DNA of 33,691 nt, from NCBI GenBank assembly GCA_947504985.1, contig CANNKH010000007.1, positions 1-33,691 of the forward strand, given 5' to 3'. This DNA comes from Methylococcaceae bacterium. GTDB taxonomy: Bacteria > Pseudomonadota > Gammaproteobacteria > Methylococcales > Methylomonadaceae. The notes under the pieces are model-generated. The model was not told where the DNA came from. It made no database searches and saw nothing but the letters and a program-made list of their open reading frames with translations. This document shows, piece after piece, positions 1-9,860 of the stretch. A program made the position numbers and the translations under genes. Each line of letters begins with the position of its first letter. Position 1 is the stretch's first letter.

Positions 1-63
1 ATTAACTCAAGCAATGAAAAAATAATCACAGGAACTACCTCAGAATATTTACAGGATGATTAA
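1..63 (+). CDS. possible C-terminal end of a gene entering from upstream (INSSNEKIITGTTSEYLQDD*)
   Basis: Frame 1 is open from base 1 to a TAA at 61-63; too short to assign a family. Confidence 0.3.
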   Translation: MNSSNEKIITGTTSEYLQDD

Positions 64-240
64 CTATCAACCCTATTTATCAGTTACGCAAGCCTTAGCC
101 TGTCACACAATTTGCCTCATGAGCCAAGAATAATTCCTTAACTGTGGGCAGTGAGGGTATGCCGGAGAGATGCTCGCTTGCTGACATACAAAATCTTAAT
201 CCCCAAAAGACGTCCTTCTGCAACAGGATCGAGCAAAACA

Positions 241-2499
241 TCATTGATCATTATGCCAATACCTCGCATCAATATCACGTTGAGTTTCTACAGCTATTGA
301 GTTTTTGTTGATACGGACACTAATCGCGCCGCTATCTGCGTTATTTAACACCTTGGCGTTAAGCTGCCTATAGCGCATCAACACATCTCGATGCGGATGT
401 CCGAATTGATTACGATAACCCGCTGGAATTAATACGACATCCGGTTGCACCATTTGCAAGAACGGCAGTGTTGATGAGGTGTTGCTGCCATGATGCGGTG
501 CAATCATCACCGCTGACTTTAAATGCCCTCGATACGTCTCAAATAGCCTGGATTCTGCATCCGCTTCTATATCGCCCGTCAGTAAGACTGAGCCGTATTC
601 GGCATCAATTTTAAGTACACAAGAGTTGTCATTTTCCGATGCTATTGAGGAGGTGTCGGGAGAAAGTAGCGTAAACCTGACCCCATCCCATTGCCAAGAC
701 TGCCCCGCCATGCAGGCAACGGGAGCGTATTCGCGCAAACGCTCAGGCACACTGGTCATTACTCTATCGGCAGGAATTTCGCTCAGTACGGATGCTGCAC
801 CACCGATATGATCGTTATCGCCATGACTGATAATTAATTGATCCAGTTTAGTCACGTCATGCAGGCGCAAAAAAGGCAACACCACACTTTGTCCTCTATC
901 ACTTTCGGCAGAAAATTTAGCGCCAGTATCATAAACCAGCCAGTGGTTTGCGGTTTGTACGACAACCGCTAAGCCTTGACCAACATCCAGCAAGGTCAGA
1001 TTAAGGTCACCAGTTTCAGGTTTTTGAGCAGAAGAAAATGCCAGCGGCAACAACATTACTAGACCTGACCAACGGGCCGGCATCCCTTTGGGCGCCAGTA
1101 AAATCAACAGGCCAGGGACGGCAAAAGCCAGCGCCCAATACGAGGGCTGCGGATGATTAACTATTGCAAAGGGTAAGCTCGCCAGAAACTCCAGCAACCA
1201 GTACAAACCTTGCAAAATCTGGTCAAGCAGAAAAAATAACTGATCTGCCAGAGCTTGCCAGACAAACATCAGCAATACGGCACCTAGGGCGACTGGCACA
1301 ATCAACAGACTGATAACCGGCACGGCAATAAAATTAGCCAGCGGCGCACAAACCGATAGTTGTTGAAAAAAGAACAATAGCAAAGGCGATAAACCCAGCG
1401 AGGTCACCCCATTTATCTTGACGGCTTCAGTAAGATACCCCGACTTGCCCAAGCGCCCAGCAACAGCGTAAACAATCACCGCCACAGCAAGAAAGGACAA
1501 CCAGAAACCCGGCGCTAACACCGCAAGCGGATCAAACACTAGCACGGCAAGCAGCGCGGTAGCCAAGGTGTTAAACGGCTGGATATTGCGTTGCCAAATA
1601 ATTGATAACATTAGCATCGCCAACATGACCACAGCGCGTTGCGTCGGCACTGAAAAGCCTGCGAGCGCCGCGTAAAATACACCCGACAGCAAGGCGAACA
1701 GCGCCGCCACTTTTTGCGGCGACCAAGCCAGATAACCCGTCCACACCCACATTCTGAGCGTCAAAAAATAAATCAGCCCGGCAACCAATCCGATATGCGA
1801 ACCGGAAATCACCATGAGATGCGTCGTGCCTGTTTTACGGAACACAGCCCATTGTTGCGGCGTAATGCCGCTACCGTCACCGATGGTCAAGGCTTTTAAT
1901 AAGCCATAATCTTTACCGTAACTCGATAAATGATCGCTGATTATTTGCCGCCAAACGGCAATGCTCAACCACGCCGTATCCTGTCCAAGTAACACAGGCT
2001 TGGGGAAGGGGCGCACATAGCCGGTCGCACCGATGCCTTCGGTGAATAACCAGCGCTCATAATCAAAACCACCCGGATTGATGGTGCCATGCGGCGGCTT
2101 TAATCTGACAAAAAAGCGCCAGTGTTGCCCCGCCTTTATGTCAATAGTGGGGTAATACCAGCTAAGTCGTAATCTGGAGGGTATTGGTTTTACCGATGGC
2201 GTGACGATAAAATCAAAGCTTACGCGTCGATCATCCTGTGCTGGTAAATCTGCAATAACCCCACTAATTTCTACATCCCCACCGGCGAGGCGTTCAGGCA
2301 AGCGATCAGCTAATTTTATCGAGGCAAACACTATCGCCCAAATTACGCCGACAATAAAAAAAAGACTACGCCAGTAACGTAACCAAACCATAAATCCGGC
2401 GCAAACAGCCAAAACAATGAGTCCATGTTTATCCGGCAACTGCGAAAACTGCTGAACCAGCAAAACACCGGCTAAAAATGCCGATGCAAAAAATATCAT
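241..2499 (-). CDS. comEC: ComEC/Rec2-type DNA internalization protein
   Basis: 752 aa; multiple TM segments with a ComEC-like core (GDGSGITPQQWAVFRKTGTTHLMVISGSHIGLVAGL) and a C-terminal metallo-beta-lactamase domain (ISHGDNDHIGGA). Confidence 0.93.
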   Translation of the reverse strand: MIFFASAFLAGVLLVQQFSQLPDKHGLIVLAVCAGFMVWLRYWRSLFFIVGVIWAIVFASIKLADRLPERLAGGDVEISGVIADLPAQDDRRVSFDFIVTPSVKPIPSRLRLSWYYPTIDIKAGQHWRFFVRLKPPHGTINPGGFDYERWLFTEGIGATGYVRPFPKPVLLGQDTAWLSIAVWRQIISDHLSSYGKDYGLLKALTIGDGSGITPQQWAVFRKTGTTHLMVISGSHIGLVAGLIYFLTLRMWVWTGYLAWSPQKVAALFALLSGVFYAALAGFSVPTQRAVVMLAMLMLSIIWQRNIQPFNTLATALLAVLVFDPLAVLAPGFWLSFLAVAVIVYAVAGRLGKSGYLTEAVKINGVTSLGLSPLLLFFFQQLSVCAPLANFIAVPVISLLIVPVALGAVLLMFVWQALADQLFFLLDQILQGLYWLLEFLASLPFAIVNHPQPSYWALAFAVPGLLILLAPKGMPARWSGLVMLLPLAFSSAQKPETGDLNLTLLDVGQGLAVVVQTANHWLVYDTGAKFSAESDRGQSVVLPFLRLHDVTKLDQLIISHGDNDHIGGAASVLSEIPADRVMTSVPERLREYAPVACMAGQSWQWDGVRFTLLSPDTSSIASENDNSCVLKIDAEYGSVLLTGDIEADAESRLFETYRGHLKSAVMIAPHHGSNTSSTLPFLQMVQPDVVLIPAGYRNQFGHPHRDVLMRYRQLNAKVLNNADSGAISVRINKNSIAVETQRDIDARYWHNDQ

Positions 2500-2543
2500 G
2501 ATGGGGATTTAATGAGCGGCAGCGTTTCTGACTCAACGAATAA

Positions 2544-3089
2544 TTATGAAATAGATTTAGCGGTATTAGCCAAAATCAATCGTTGATGCTTTCTTATTGA
2601 CCATTTTTTGGCGACATGATGACGCCAAGCCCAATTAACTGCAAAATAACCGATGACGGAACAGATAATAGCCATCATAAGACAACCTAATAAAAAAGGC
2701 TTCCAAGCCGTGTTAAGACCGGACATAACCCCCTCCAGGGAGAATTCAATATTGTTTTCAGGCAAAGGTAAATTCATCAAACAGAGTCCAAACCGATACG
2801 CAAAATAAAATAACGGCGGCATAGTGAGGGGATTAGAAAACCAGACCAACATCACCGCAATAGGTAAATTGGCTCGATAATAAAGCGCACTCGACGCCGC
2901 AATCAACATCTGCCCCGGCACGGGAATCCATGCCGCAAATAAGCCTACGGTAAAAGCTTTGGAAACGGAGCGCCGGTTTAAGTGCCAGAAATTGGGATCA
3001 TGCAGCTTGTCACCCAGAAATTGAAGATTTTTATGATTTTTGATCCATTCAGGATCAGGCATGTACTTTGTCAGCAACAGTTTTGGCAT
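2544..3089 (-). CDS. DUF2062 domain-containing membrane protein
   Basis: 181 aa; WIPVPGQMLIAASSALYYRANLPIAVMLVWFSNPLTMPPLFYFAYRFG is typical of DUF2062. Confidence 0.85.
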   Translation of the reverse strand: MPKLLLTKYMPDPEWIKNHKNLQFLGDKLHDPNFWHLNRRSVSKAFTVGLFAAWIPVPGQMLIAASSALYYRANLPIAVMLVWFSNPLTMPPLFYFAYRFGLCLMNLPLPENNIEFSLEGVMSGLNTAWKPFLLGCLMMAIICSVIGYFAVNWAWRHHVAKKWSIRKHQRLILANTAKSIS

Positions 3090-3193
3090 CGTGGGTACCT
3101 AGATAGTGGTGGTGATTCCACTCTAGCAGGTTTTTGTTGCGCTAAACACCTCTAACAACGTCAAATCTGGTTAAAATACGAGTTATAAAATGA

Positions 3194-3338
3194 GCTACCA
3201 ACTAAGACGGGACAGTTAACCCCAATGTTGTAGACGCATTCAATGCAAATGCTGGTTAGGCGGGGTCAAAGCTAGCTTTCGCTTCGACCCCGCTCAGCGA
3301 ACAGCTTAACCTTAAACTGCCCCGCCTTAGTTGGTAGC
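3194..3338. repeat. 145-bp element with ~26-bp imperfect terminal inverted repeats and an inner hairpin (MITE-like)
   Basis: GCTACCAACTAAGACGGGACAGTTAA at the left end pairs with TTAAACTGCCCCGCCTTAGTTGGTAGC at the right end; inner GCGGGGTC...GACCCCGC at 3260-3293. Confidence 0.6.
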
Positions 3339-3402
3339 CAAAAAGCGCAATGAAACATTTTTGTAGTCTATTCAAATGCCTCATTAATGGAGGAACGGTT
3401 TA

Positions 3403-3795
3403 TCACTTTTGATTGAAAAAGTAATAGTTACCAAATTTTCCTTTTAAAGTCATATTTTTGTCGTCTTTTTCAACAACCGTAAAAACATCAAACCTGCCAC
3501 TGCCTATAATCGCAACTTTTAATTTGCCGTCTTCTACATCGTAAGCTACTGGGGGTTGGTCATAGTAAATTCCCTCGCGCGGAATATGTAAAATCGTTAA
3601 TTTGCCGTCTTTAAATACCCAAGTATCTTCTCTATTAATTGGTTGCTTGTCAGTTAAAGAGTTTTTGCTGTATTGCAGCTTCCATGCCCCTTGTACTTCT
3701 TCTTTAGTTTGCAAGGTAACATCGGCATAAACCGCGCTACCAAATAAAGATAAACCCAATAATAGTGCCGCTAGATTTATTCGTTTCATTATCAT
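3403..3795 (-). CDS. hypothetical secreted protein, possibly lipocalin-like
   Basis: 130 aa with signal peptide (MIMKRINLAALLLGLSLFGSAVYA) and a beta-rich body. Confidence 0.65.
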   Translation of the reverse strand: MIMKRINLAALLLGLSLFGSAVYADVTLQTKEEVQGAWKLQYSKNSLTDKQPINREDTWVFKDGKLTILHIPREGIYYDQPPVAYDVEDGKLKVAIIGSGRFDVFTVVEKDDKNMTLKGKFGNYYFFNQK

Positions 3796-3931
3796 TTCCC
3801 TAGTTAATATTAAAATTACTCATTGAAAGTTTTTAGATCTGTCCCTAATTACAAGCGTAAAGATAAAAAATCTTGATTCCCCAATCGATAGAGGTGTCTA
3901 AGGAATAAGCATGACACCGTTCGGCAATATA

Positions 3932-3964
3932 ATGACTGCCAGTCCTTTGAGGACTGGCAGTCAT
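3932..3964. repeat. 33-bp near-perfect palindrome, copy 1
   Basis: ATGACTGCCAGTCCT-TTG-AGGACTGGCAGTCAT: 15-bp perfect arms, 3-nt loop. The same 33-mer occurs in opposite orientation at 15119-15151. Confidence 0.85.
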
Positions 3965-4008
3965 AGCACACGCAACGAGGTTATTTTGTACCCCTTCCTA
4001 AGCTGGAA

Positions 4009-4053
4009 TTTACTGTATCCCTAACGATAGAGTGAGCAGGACGATACAGTAAA
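4009..4053. repeat. 11-bp perfect inverted repeat upstream of mnmH
   Basis: TTTACTGTATC (4009-4019) and GATACAGTAAA (4043-4053). Confidence 0.5.
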
Positions 4054-4250
4054 GGTTACGCCTTGTCACCATCCAAAATACTGTGAAATCCCCCCGTTAT
4101 TTGTTTAAACACCCCCGAAATTAGACGCTATCAAGCAAAACATCGCAATCGCCTACCGAATTAGCACTAATCCACGCAACCAATTTAGACGCACAGGAAT
4201 GTTAGAATGTGTTTTGATAATTTTTAAAATGCGTTCTTAACCTACAAATC

Positions 4251-5333
4251 ATGAGTACACACGCAACCCTGCCCGCTGCTGAGGCATTTAGACACCTTTG
4301 CATAAATAATAAAATAGCGGTTATTGACGTAAGATCAGCGGGCGAATATAACAAGGCTCACTTTGGCAACACGTTAAATATGCCTATACTTTCAGATGCC
4401 CATCGCCATGATGTAGGACTGACGTATAAAACAGAAGGCTCTGGCCCGGCAAAAGCGCTAGGACATCAGCTTGTCAGTGGCGCTTACAAAGCACTTATGA
4501 TTCAGCAATGGTGCGAAGCCATCAAAAGCCAGTCTGAATCCTCGTTGATTTTTTGTTGGCGTGGTGGACTACGTTCTAGGCTAGCCCAAGATTGGATATA
4601 CGAAAATGGCTGCGAAGCTATTCGTGTCGATTCCGGCTATAAGGGTTTACGACAGGAAGCGCTTAAGCAAATAGAAACCCCGGGCTCGTTTATCATTCTT
4701 TCCGGCATGACAGGTGCCGGCAAGACGCGTTTGCTCCACAAACTCAGAAATTTTGTCGATCTCGAAGCCCTTGCCAATCACAGAGGCAGCGCGTTCGGGT
4801 CGCATTTTGACGCCGGTCAGCCTCAACAGGCTACGTTTGAAAACAAACTGGCGCAATCCCTTTATCAGACGACTCGTAACTATATTCTTGAAGACGAAAG
4901 TCCCAATATTGGTCGTTGTCATGTACCCGACCGCTTTTATGCACGCATGGCTACAGCGCCAATGGTAATCATAGAAACCCCTGCACAGCAACGAGCATTG
5001 GCAATCTATCAGGAATATATTCAGATTCCATTGGCAAACGGCATACCATTACCGACGCTGGAATGCTGCTTTGCAAAAAACATAGAACGGATCAGAAATA
5101 AACTGGGCGGCCTTGAATGCGATAATATTAAAAAGCTGCTGACCAAGTCATTTGCATTGAATGCACTGACCGATGACGGCATCGCTGCCCATCTCGACTG
5201 GATTGAACGCTTATTAACCCTTTATTACGACAACCGGTATCTTTATTCGCTGTCATTAAAATCACGCAAGACCTTGTTTAAAGGTTCGTGGGAAGACTGC
5301 CTGAATTTTTTAACGAGCATAGACAATGAATAA
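4251..5333 (+). CDS. mnmH: tRNA 2-selenouridine synthase
   Basis: 360 aa; rhodanese domain with active-site Cys (FCWRGGLRSRLAQDW) followed by a P-loop (GMTGAGKTRLL); overlaps the selD-fusion gene. Confidence 0.93.
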   Translation: MSTHATLPAAEAFRHLCINNKIAVIDVRSAGEYNKAHFGNTLNMPILSDAHRHDVGLTYKTEGSGPAKALGHQLVSGAYKALMIQQWCEAIKSQSESSLIFCWRGGLRSRLAQDWIYENGCEAIRVDSGYKGLRQEALKQIETPGSFIILSGMTGAGKTRLLHKLRNFVDLEALANHRGSAFGSHFDAGQPQQATFENKLAQSLYQTTRNYILEDESPNIGRCHVPDRFYARMATAPMVIIETPAQQRALAIYQEYIQIPLANGIPLPTLECCFAKNIERIRNKLGGLECDNIKKLLTKSFALNALTDDGIAAHLDWIERLLTLYYDNRYLYSLSLKSRKTLFKGSWEDCLNFLTSIDNE

Positions 5334-7596
5334 CTCCCATACGCCCATCGTTTCAGATTTAGTGCTGCTAGGTGGCGGACATGCCAATATTCAGGTTTTA
5401 AAGATGCTGGCAATGAACCCCATTGGCGGCCTTAGAATCACGTTAATATCAGACCAGACCCATTCGCCCTATTCCGGTATGTTGCCCGGCTATCTGGCGG
5501 GCTATTATTCGTATGAAGAATGCCATTTCGATTTGAGACGGCTCTGCGAAGAACTCGGTCAGCGGTTTATCAAGGCAAAAATTATCGGCGTAAACCCGCA
5601 ACAAAAAAAAATCCAGCTGGAAAATAGGCCGGAAGTCAGTTACGACTGTGCCGCTATTAACGTAGGCATTGAACCCATAAACATAACGTATTTATCACCT
5701 GAAGTGGCGTTAAAACTCATACCGCTGAAGCCAGTATCCAAGTTTATTGCCCACTGGCAGCGATTAATTGCCGATTTGGGGTTTTATCAAGGTAATGCCC
5801 CGTTGCAACTGGCTGTAGTTGGGGCTGGCGCCTCGGGCGTTGAAATATCGATTATCCTGAAGAGGTTAATTGATAAAAACCAGTGGAATGTGCAGGTGAA
5901 TCTGATTCACCGGCATGATTTCCTGGTTTCGGCAAAAGACCTTAAAGCTCAGAGACAGCTGTCAAAAGTGCTTGCAGAATTAGGTATTAACGTCTTTAAA
6001 AATACAAGCGTACTGGAGCTACAAGACAACGGCTTGGTGCATAAAGATAGCCAAGGGCACAGTTATACCAAAGATTTTTATCGTATTCTGATAGCTACCC
6101 AGGCCGCCGCGCCAACGTGGTTTAAAAATTCGGCGCTACCGGTAAACGAGGATGGTTTTGTAAAAGTTACCGAAAAATTACGCATAGAAAATGAAGACGC
6201 CCTTTTTGCGGCGGGAGATTGCATCCACTTTTCCCCGACGCCATTGAAAAAAGCGGGGGTGTATGCGGTCAGGCAGGGCATGATTCTTGAGCACAATATA
6301 CGCGCTTTTTTCACTCGGCAAGCCTCACTGAAAACCTTCCACCCTAAAAAAAATGTGTTGTCATTAATCACCATCGGCAATCGACAAGCCATCGTTCACC
6401 AAGACGACTTCTCTATACTCAGATGGCTGCCGCCTACACTGCTATGGCGAGTTAAAAACCAGATCGACAGGCATTTTATGAACCGTTTTCAGACCCATAC
6501 ATTCAACGTAAGGCCTGGATATTTCAATAAAACTATGCCGGCATCCAAAACCACGTTGGCTCCGAACGATTGGCAGGCTAACACTTGCGGCGGCTGTGGC
6601 AGCAAACTAGCGGCCTCCACGCTCACGCCAAGCCTGAATAAACTGGTAATTCCAAAAGATGATGCCGTGTTACTGGGTGTCAACGATGGCGAAGATTGTG
6701 CGTTGACGCGGTTTTCCGAAGCTATGCTGTGCCTGCAAAGCATTGACCAGTTCCGAGCATTTATTACCGATCCTTATATGCTGGGTCAAATTGCAACCCA
6801 GCACGCCTTAAGCGATATCTATGCGATGGGCGGTGTTGCCAAAACGGCGCAAGTAGGCTTAACCCTCGGTCCGGCAACTGACAAGATTCATAGCGAGGAT
6901 ATTTTTCAAATCATGTCAGGCGTGCTGGACATTTTGACTAAAAGCGGGGTTTCTCTGGTTGGTGGTCACACCAGTGAAGGCGCAGAATTAGCAATTTCAA
7001 TGGCTGTCCAAGGCGAAATCGAGCCAAAACAGGTGTTAACAAAACGCCTGACCAAACCCGGAAACCTGCTAATACTCACTAAACCGATTGGTACGGGAAG
7101 CATCTTTGCAGCCAATAGGCTTGCCCAGGCGAATGGGCAACTGGTTGATGAGGCACTGTCCAGTATGCTTGAATCCAACAAAGCCGCAATGGAAACAATC
7201 AAGCACTTTGATATTTCCGGCTGCACCGATATTACTGGTTTTGGCTTATTAGGCCACCTAGTTGAAATGATGGGAAAAAATAGCAATAACGCGTTAGGCG
7301 TCAAAATCAACTACGCAACAATTCCACTATTCAATGGTGTGAATGAATTATTTGCAAAAGGCTATTACGCATCAATTGCCGATAAAAACCACGCCTCTTT
7401 AAGTTCGTTACTAGACGCTAGCGTGAGCAACCAAAAATTTCCTGCGCTGTTTGATCCACAAACCAGCGGGGGGCTTTTATTTTCGCTTCCCGCCCAGCAA
7501 ACAAAAGCCTGTCTGACAGCACTTTATCAAAATGGAGTCACCCAAGCTGGGGTGATAGGTGAAGTTATTGATGCGTATAAAATACTAATTTTGTAA
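5326..7596 (+). CDS. selD: FAD/NAD(P)-dependent oxidoreductase fused to selenide, water dikinase (SelD)
   Basis: 756 aa; N-terminal NADH-dehydrogenase-like domain (LLGGGHANIQVLKML...; AVVGAGASGVEIS; AAGDCIHF), C-terminal SelD domain (CGGCGSKLAASTL; DIYAMGG; LVGGHTSEGAELAISMAVQGE; DPQTSGGLLFSL). Confidence 0.93.
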   Translation: MNNSHTPIVSDLVLLGGGHANIQVLKMLAMNPIGGLRITLISDQTHSPYSGMLPGYLAGYYSYEECHFDLRRLCEELGQRFIKAKIIGVNPQQKKIQLENRPEVSYDCAAINVGIEPINITYLSPEVALKLIPLKPVSKFIAHWQRLIADLGFYQGNAPLQLAVVGAGASGVEISIILKRLIDKNQWNVQVNLIHRHDFLVSAKDLKAQRQLSKVLAELGINVFKNTSVLELQDNGLVHKDSQGHSYTKDFYRILIATQAAAPTWFKNSALPVNEDGFVKVTEKLRIENEDALFAAGDCIHFSPTPLKKAGVYAVRQGMILEHNIRAFFTRQASLKTFHPKKNVLSLITIGNRQAIVHQDDFSILRWLPPTLLWRVKNQIDRHFMNRFQTHTFNVRPGYFNKTMPASKTTLAPNDWQANTCGGCGSKLAASTLTPSLNKLVIPKDDAVLLGVNDGEDCALTRFSEAMLCLQSIDQFRAFITDPYMLGQIATQHALSDIYAMGGVAKTAQVGLTLGPATDKIHSEDIFQIMSGVLDILTKSGVSLVGGHTSEGAELAISMAVQGEIEPKQVLTKRLTKPGNLLILTKPIGTGSIFAANRLAQANGQLVDEALSSMLESNKAAMETIKHFDISGCTDITGFGLLGHLVEMMGKNSNNALGVKINYATIPLFNGVNELFAKGYYASIADKNHASLSSLLDASVSNQKFPALFDPQTSGGLLFSLPAQQTKACLTALYQNGVTQAGVIGEVIDAYKILIL

Positions 7597-7597
7597 C

Positions 7598-7760
7598 TTA
7601 CTTAAGCTCGGTTTCGATGTCATCAGATAGCCCTGTGTTATCTTGAAATAAAAAACCATCTCCATTGCTAGTAAATACAAACGGCACATCTAGGCTTTCG
7701 GCATAGGCTTCAGCACATATGTTGTATTTAAAATAGCTGCTTATCACAATATATTGACAT
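7598..7760 (-). pseudogene. relic resembling an N-terminal segment of a type I restriction enzyme R subunit (HsdR)
   Basis: Minus-strand reading gives CQYIVISSYFKYNICAEAYAESLDVPFVFTSNGDGFLFQDNTGLSDDIETELK*, resembling the 'YAE.LDVPFAFSSNGDGFIFHD.TG' stretch of HsdR/DEAD proteins; no start codon, and an in-frame stop lies upstream. Confidence 0.45.
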
Positions 7761-7930
7761 CAAAATAAATGGTTCTGAATAGTTTCACAGTCTCACTAGC
7801 AAACCGCCCCTCGCCAAGAAAATCTGGAAGGGGGGGGGAACATGATAACGATACAATCGGGGGTTAGCATATCAACAACGTCAGGATACATTGATGGCGG
7901 ATTACCTCGCGGCGAATCAGCCTTGCCGCT

Positions 7931-8506
7931 TTAAAACTCACTGCATGGCATTGTTGTAACCGTTTCATCTACAACAGATTTTGTACTTTCACCCAATTGG
8001 CCGTTAGTGATTACCGTAAAGTCTTTAACTCCTTTGAGGTAACCGGTTAAATTCGCTGTATTCAAAAGTAAAGTTAGGTTATCGCTCCAGATGCCCATTG
8101 CATCGGGATTTCCGTTGTTACCATAATCAGCGCCAGTTAAGCTAATTTGCAGTAAATTATCCCCTGTCGATTGTTCGTTAGGTGGCGCAATAGTCGCTGA
8201 ACCGGTTAGTGGCGTGACATAAGCATTAGGTGGAAACGTAGCCTGACTACCACGTTCTAAAGCATCCAAATGAGCTATTTTTAATGGTGCGCTGCCTCTG
8301 GCTGGATCAACAATTAGCTTAAGTCGCGTTAACCAGCCACCTGGGATCGTGGTGCCAACGCGAAAGCAATACTCCCCGCCTTTCATAAAGTTTTTGGCGC
8401 TAGTCGCGCTAGCGGCAGGTGACAAGGTGATGGCGAGGCAGATAGCTGTAAGGCAAGTTACTAATTTAATAGAGCGTAATGTGCTATTCATAAGTGTATT
8501 TCTCAC
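7931..8506 (-). CDS. hypothetical secreted protein
   Basis: 191 aa; signal peptide (LVTCLTAICLAITLSPAASA); two Cys in the mature part. Confidence 0.6.
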   Translation of the reverse strand: MRNTLMNSTLRSIKLVTCLTAICLAITLSPAASATSAKNFMKGGEYCFRVGTTIPGGWLTRLKLIVDPARGSAPLKIAHLDALERGSQATFPPNAYVTPLTGSATIAPPNEQSTGDNLLQISLTGADYGNNGNPDAMGIWSDNLTLLLNTANLTGYLKGVKDFTVITNGQLGESTKSVVDETVTTMPCSEF

Positions 8507-8606
8507 TGGATTAAAAGTTATGTGGATAGTGGCTATCCTTAAAAGGCGTAATCACTAAGTTGAGTAGAGTGGACAGGCTTTTTTCCGCCCTATACGGCTA
8601 CGCAGT

Positions 8607-9041
8607 TTATTTAGGCAAATAATTCCGATCTAAAGTTTGTGCTAAAGTGAAAGGTGATTCATACGGAAAAGTCGAATGAGGTAAATTCGTTTCCTTTACC
8701 GCAAACAGAATTGCTTTCGTATAGGCTTTCTCAAACTTCTGCTCTAACTGATGTTTTAAACTCGGATTATCTTCAATTAAATCGACAACTTCCAAGCGTT
8801 GTTCTTCAATGGTTGCAAGCCAGCTGTTACACCTTCTTTGTGACTGGTACACCCACTTTAATAAATGCCCTAATAATAAAGTAAGGCGGTGAATCAATTC
8901 GCGTTTTTCACTCGCGCCCATACTTTCTAGCTCCTCTATCAAATAATGGACGTCTAAATGGGTCAACTCCCCAGATTTTAAAATACTTGCTTGTTGATTT
9001 GTCCAAGCGTAAAAATCTTGTTCGTGCAAAGAGGCTGTCAT
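8607..9041 (-). CDS. DUF29 family protein
   Basis: 144 aa; YDxDFYAWTNQQASILKSGELTHLDVHYLIEELESMGASEKREL...RLTLLLGHLLKW pattern typical of DUF29. Confidence 0.88.
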   Translation of the reverse strand: MTASLHEQDFYAWTNQQASILKSGELTHLDVHYLIEELESMGASEKRELIHRLTLLLGHLLKWVYQSQRRCNSWLATIEEQRLEVVDLIEDNPSLKHQLEQKFEKAYTKAILFAVKETNLPHSTFPYESPFTLAQTLDRNYLPK

Positions 9042-9104
9042 GATTTATTCCATGCGGTCTTTTTCTTGAAAACGAGGGTATAACAGAAAGCGGTATCAAC
9101 CCAA

Positions 9105-9860
9105 TTAAAGACTAACCGACATTGTTCTAATAGAATTTTTACTCAACACAGGCAATGCCGCTATGGCTTCGCGCAATTTAGTTTCCCAACTGCGTCTTAA
9201 TTGCGACATGTAATCATCATCGTCATCAAAACAATAATATTCGTTGAGGCTAAAGCTATTTTTACGGTAGATCAGCATTTCCACCGGGGCGCCAACACTG
9301 GCATTACTGCGAATGGTTGAATCCATTGAGACCAAGCAACAACGGGCGGCTTCGTCTATTGAGGTATCTGGTTTTAGAAAACGATCCAGTATGGGTTTGC
9401 CGTACTTGCTCTCGCCTATTTGTAAGAAGGGGGTATTTGCAGAACTGGTGATGCTATTGCCTTCGGAATAAACCATATACGCACCATGCGGTTCGTTGGC
9501 GATTTGTCCGGCGATAATAAAGGTTGCGGAAGGGTTGAAGGCAGATTGGCCTTGCGAGGTAAGGTGTTGTTTTTGCTTTTCTACGCTGATATGGCCTAAG
9601 TAATCGGCCGCTTCTGATAAACATTCGACCGTATTGATATTGATTTTGGCGTTTTTGATTTTATCGCGGTGCATTTGTTCTAATACCGCTTGAGTGGTCG
9701 CAAGGTTTCCGGCGCAAAGCAGGACAATTTTACGGTCGCTCTGGGTATCAAAAGGGTGCATTTTGCCGTGTGTGCTGACGTTATCAATACCGGCATTGGT
9801 CCTTGAATCAGATACCAAAATAAGTCCTTCGTTTATAGACGCTGCAATACAATAAGTCAT
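9105..9860 (-). CDS. Anbu-type proteasome-like peptidase (start moved from TTG 9866 to ATG 9860)
   Basis: MTYCIAASINEGLILVSDSRTNAGIDNVSTHGKMHPF: N-terminal Thr nucleophile after Met removal, Asp17 and Lys32 counted from that Thr, SDSRTNAG motif characteristic of Anbu; genomic context agrees. Confidence 0.93.
   Translation of the reverse strand: MTYCIAASINEGLILVSDSRTNAGIDNVSTHGKMHPFDTQSDRKIVLLCAGNLATTQAVLEQMHRDKIKNAKININTVECLSEAADYLGHISVEKQKQHLTSQGQSAFNPSATFIIAGQIANEPHGAYMVYSEGNSITSSANTPFLQIGESKYGKPILDRFLKPDTSIDEAARCCLVSMDSTIRSNASVGAPVEMLIYRKNSFSLNEYYCFDDDDDYMSQLRRSWETKLREAIAALPVLSKNSIRTMSVSL

Noticed and set aside
4647-4991. 114-aa minus-strand ORF inside mnmH
   Set aside because: Antisense shadow of a confident gene.
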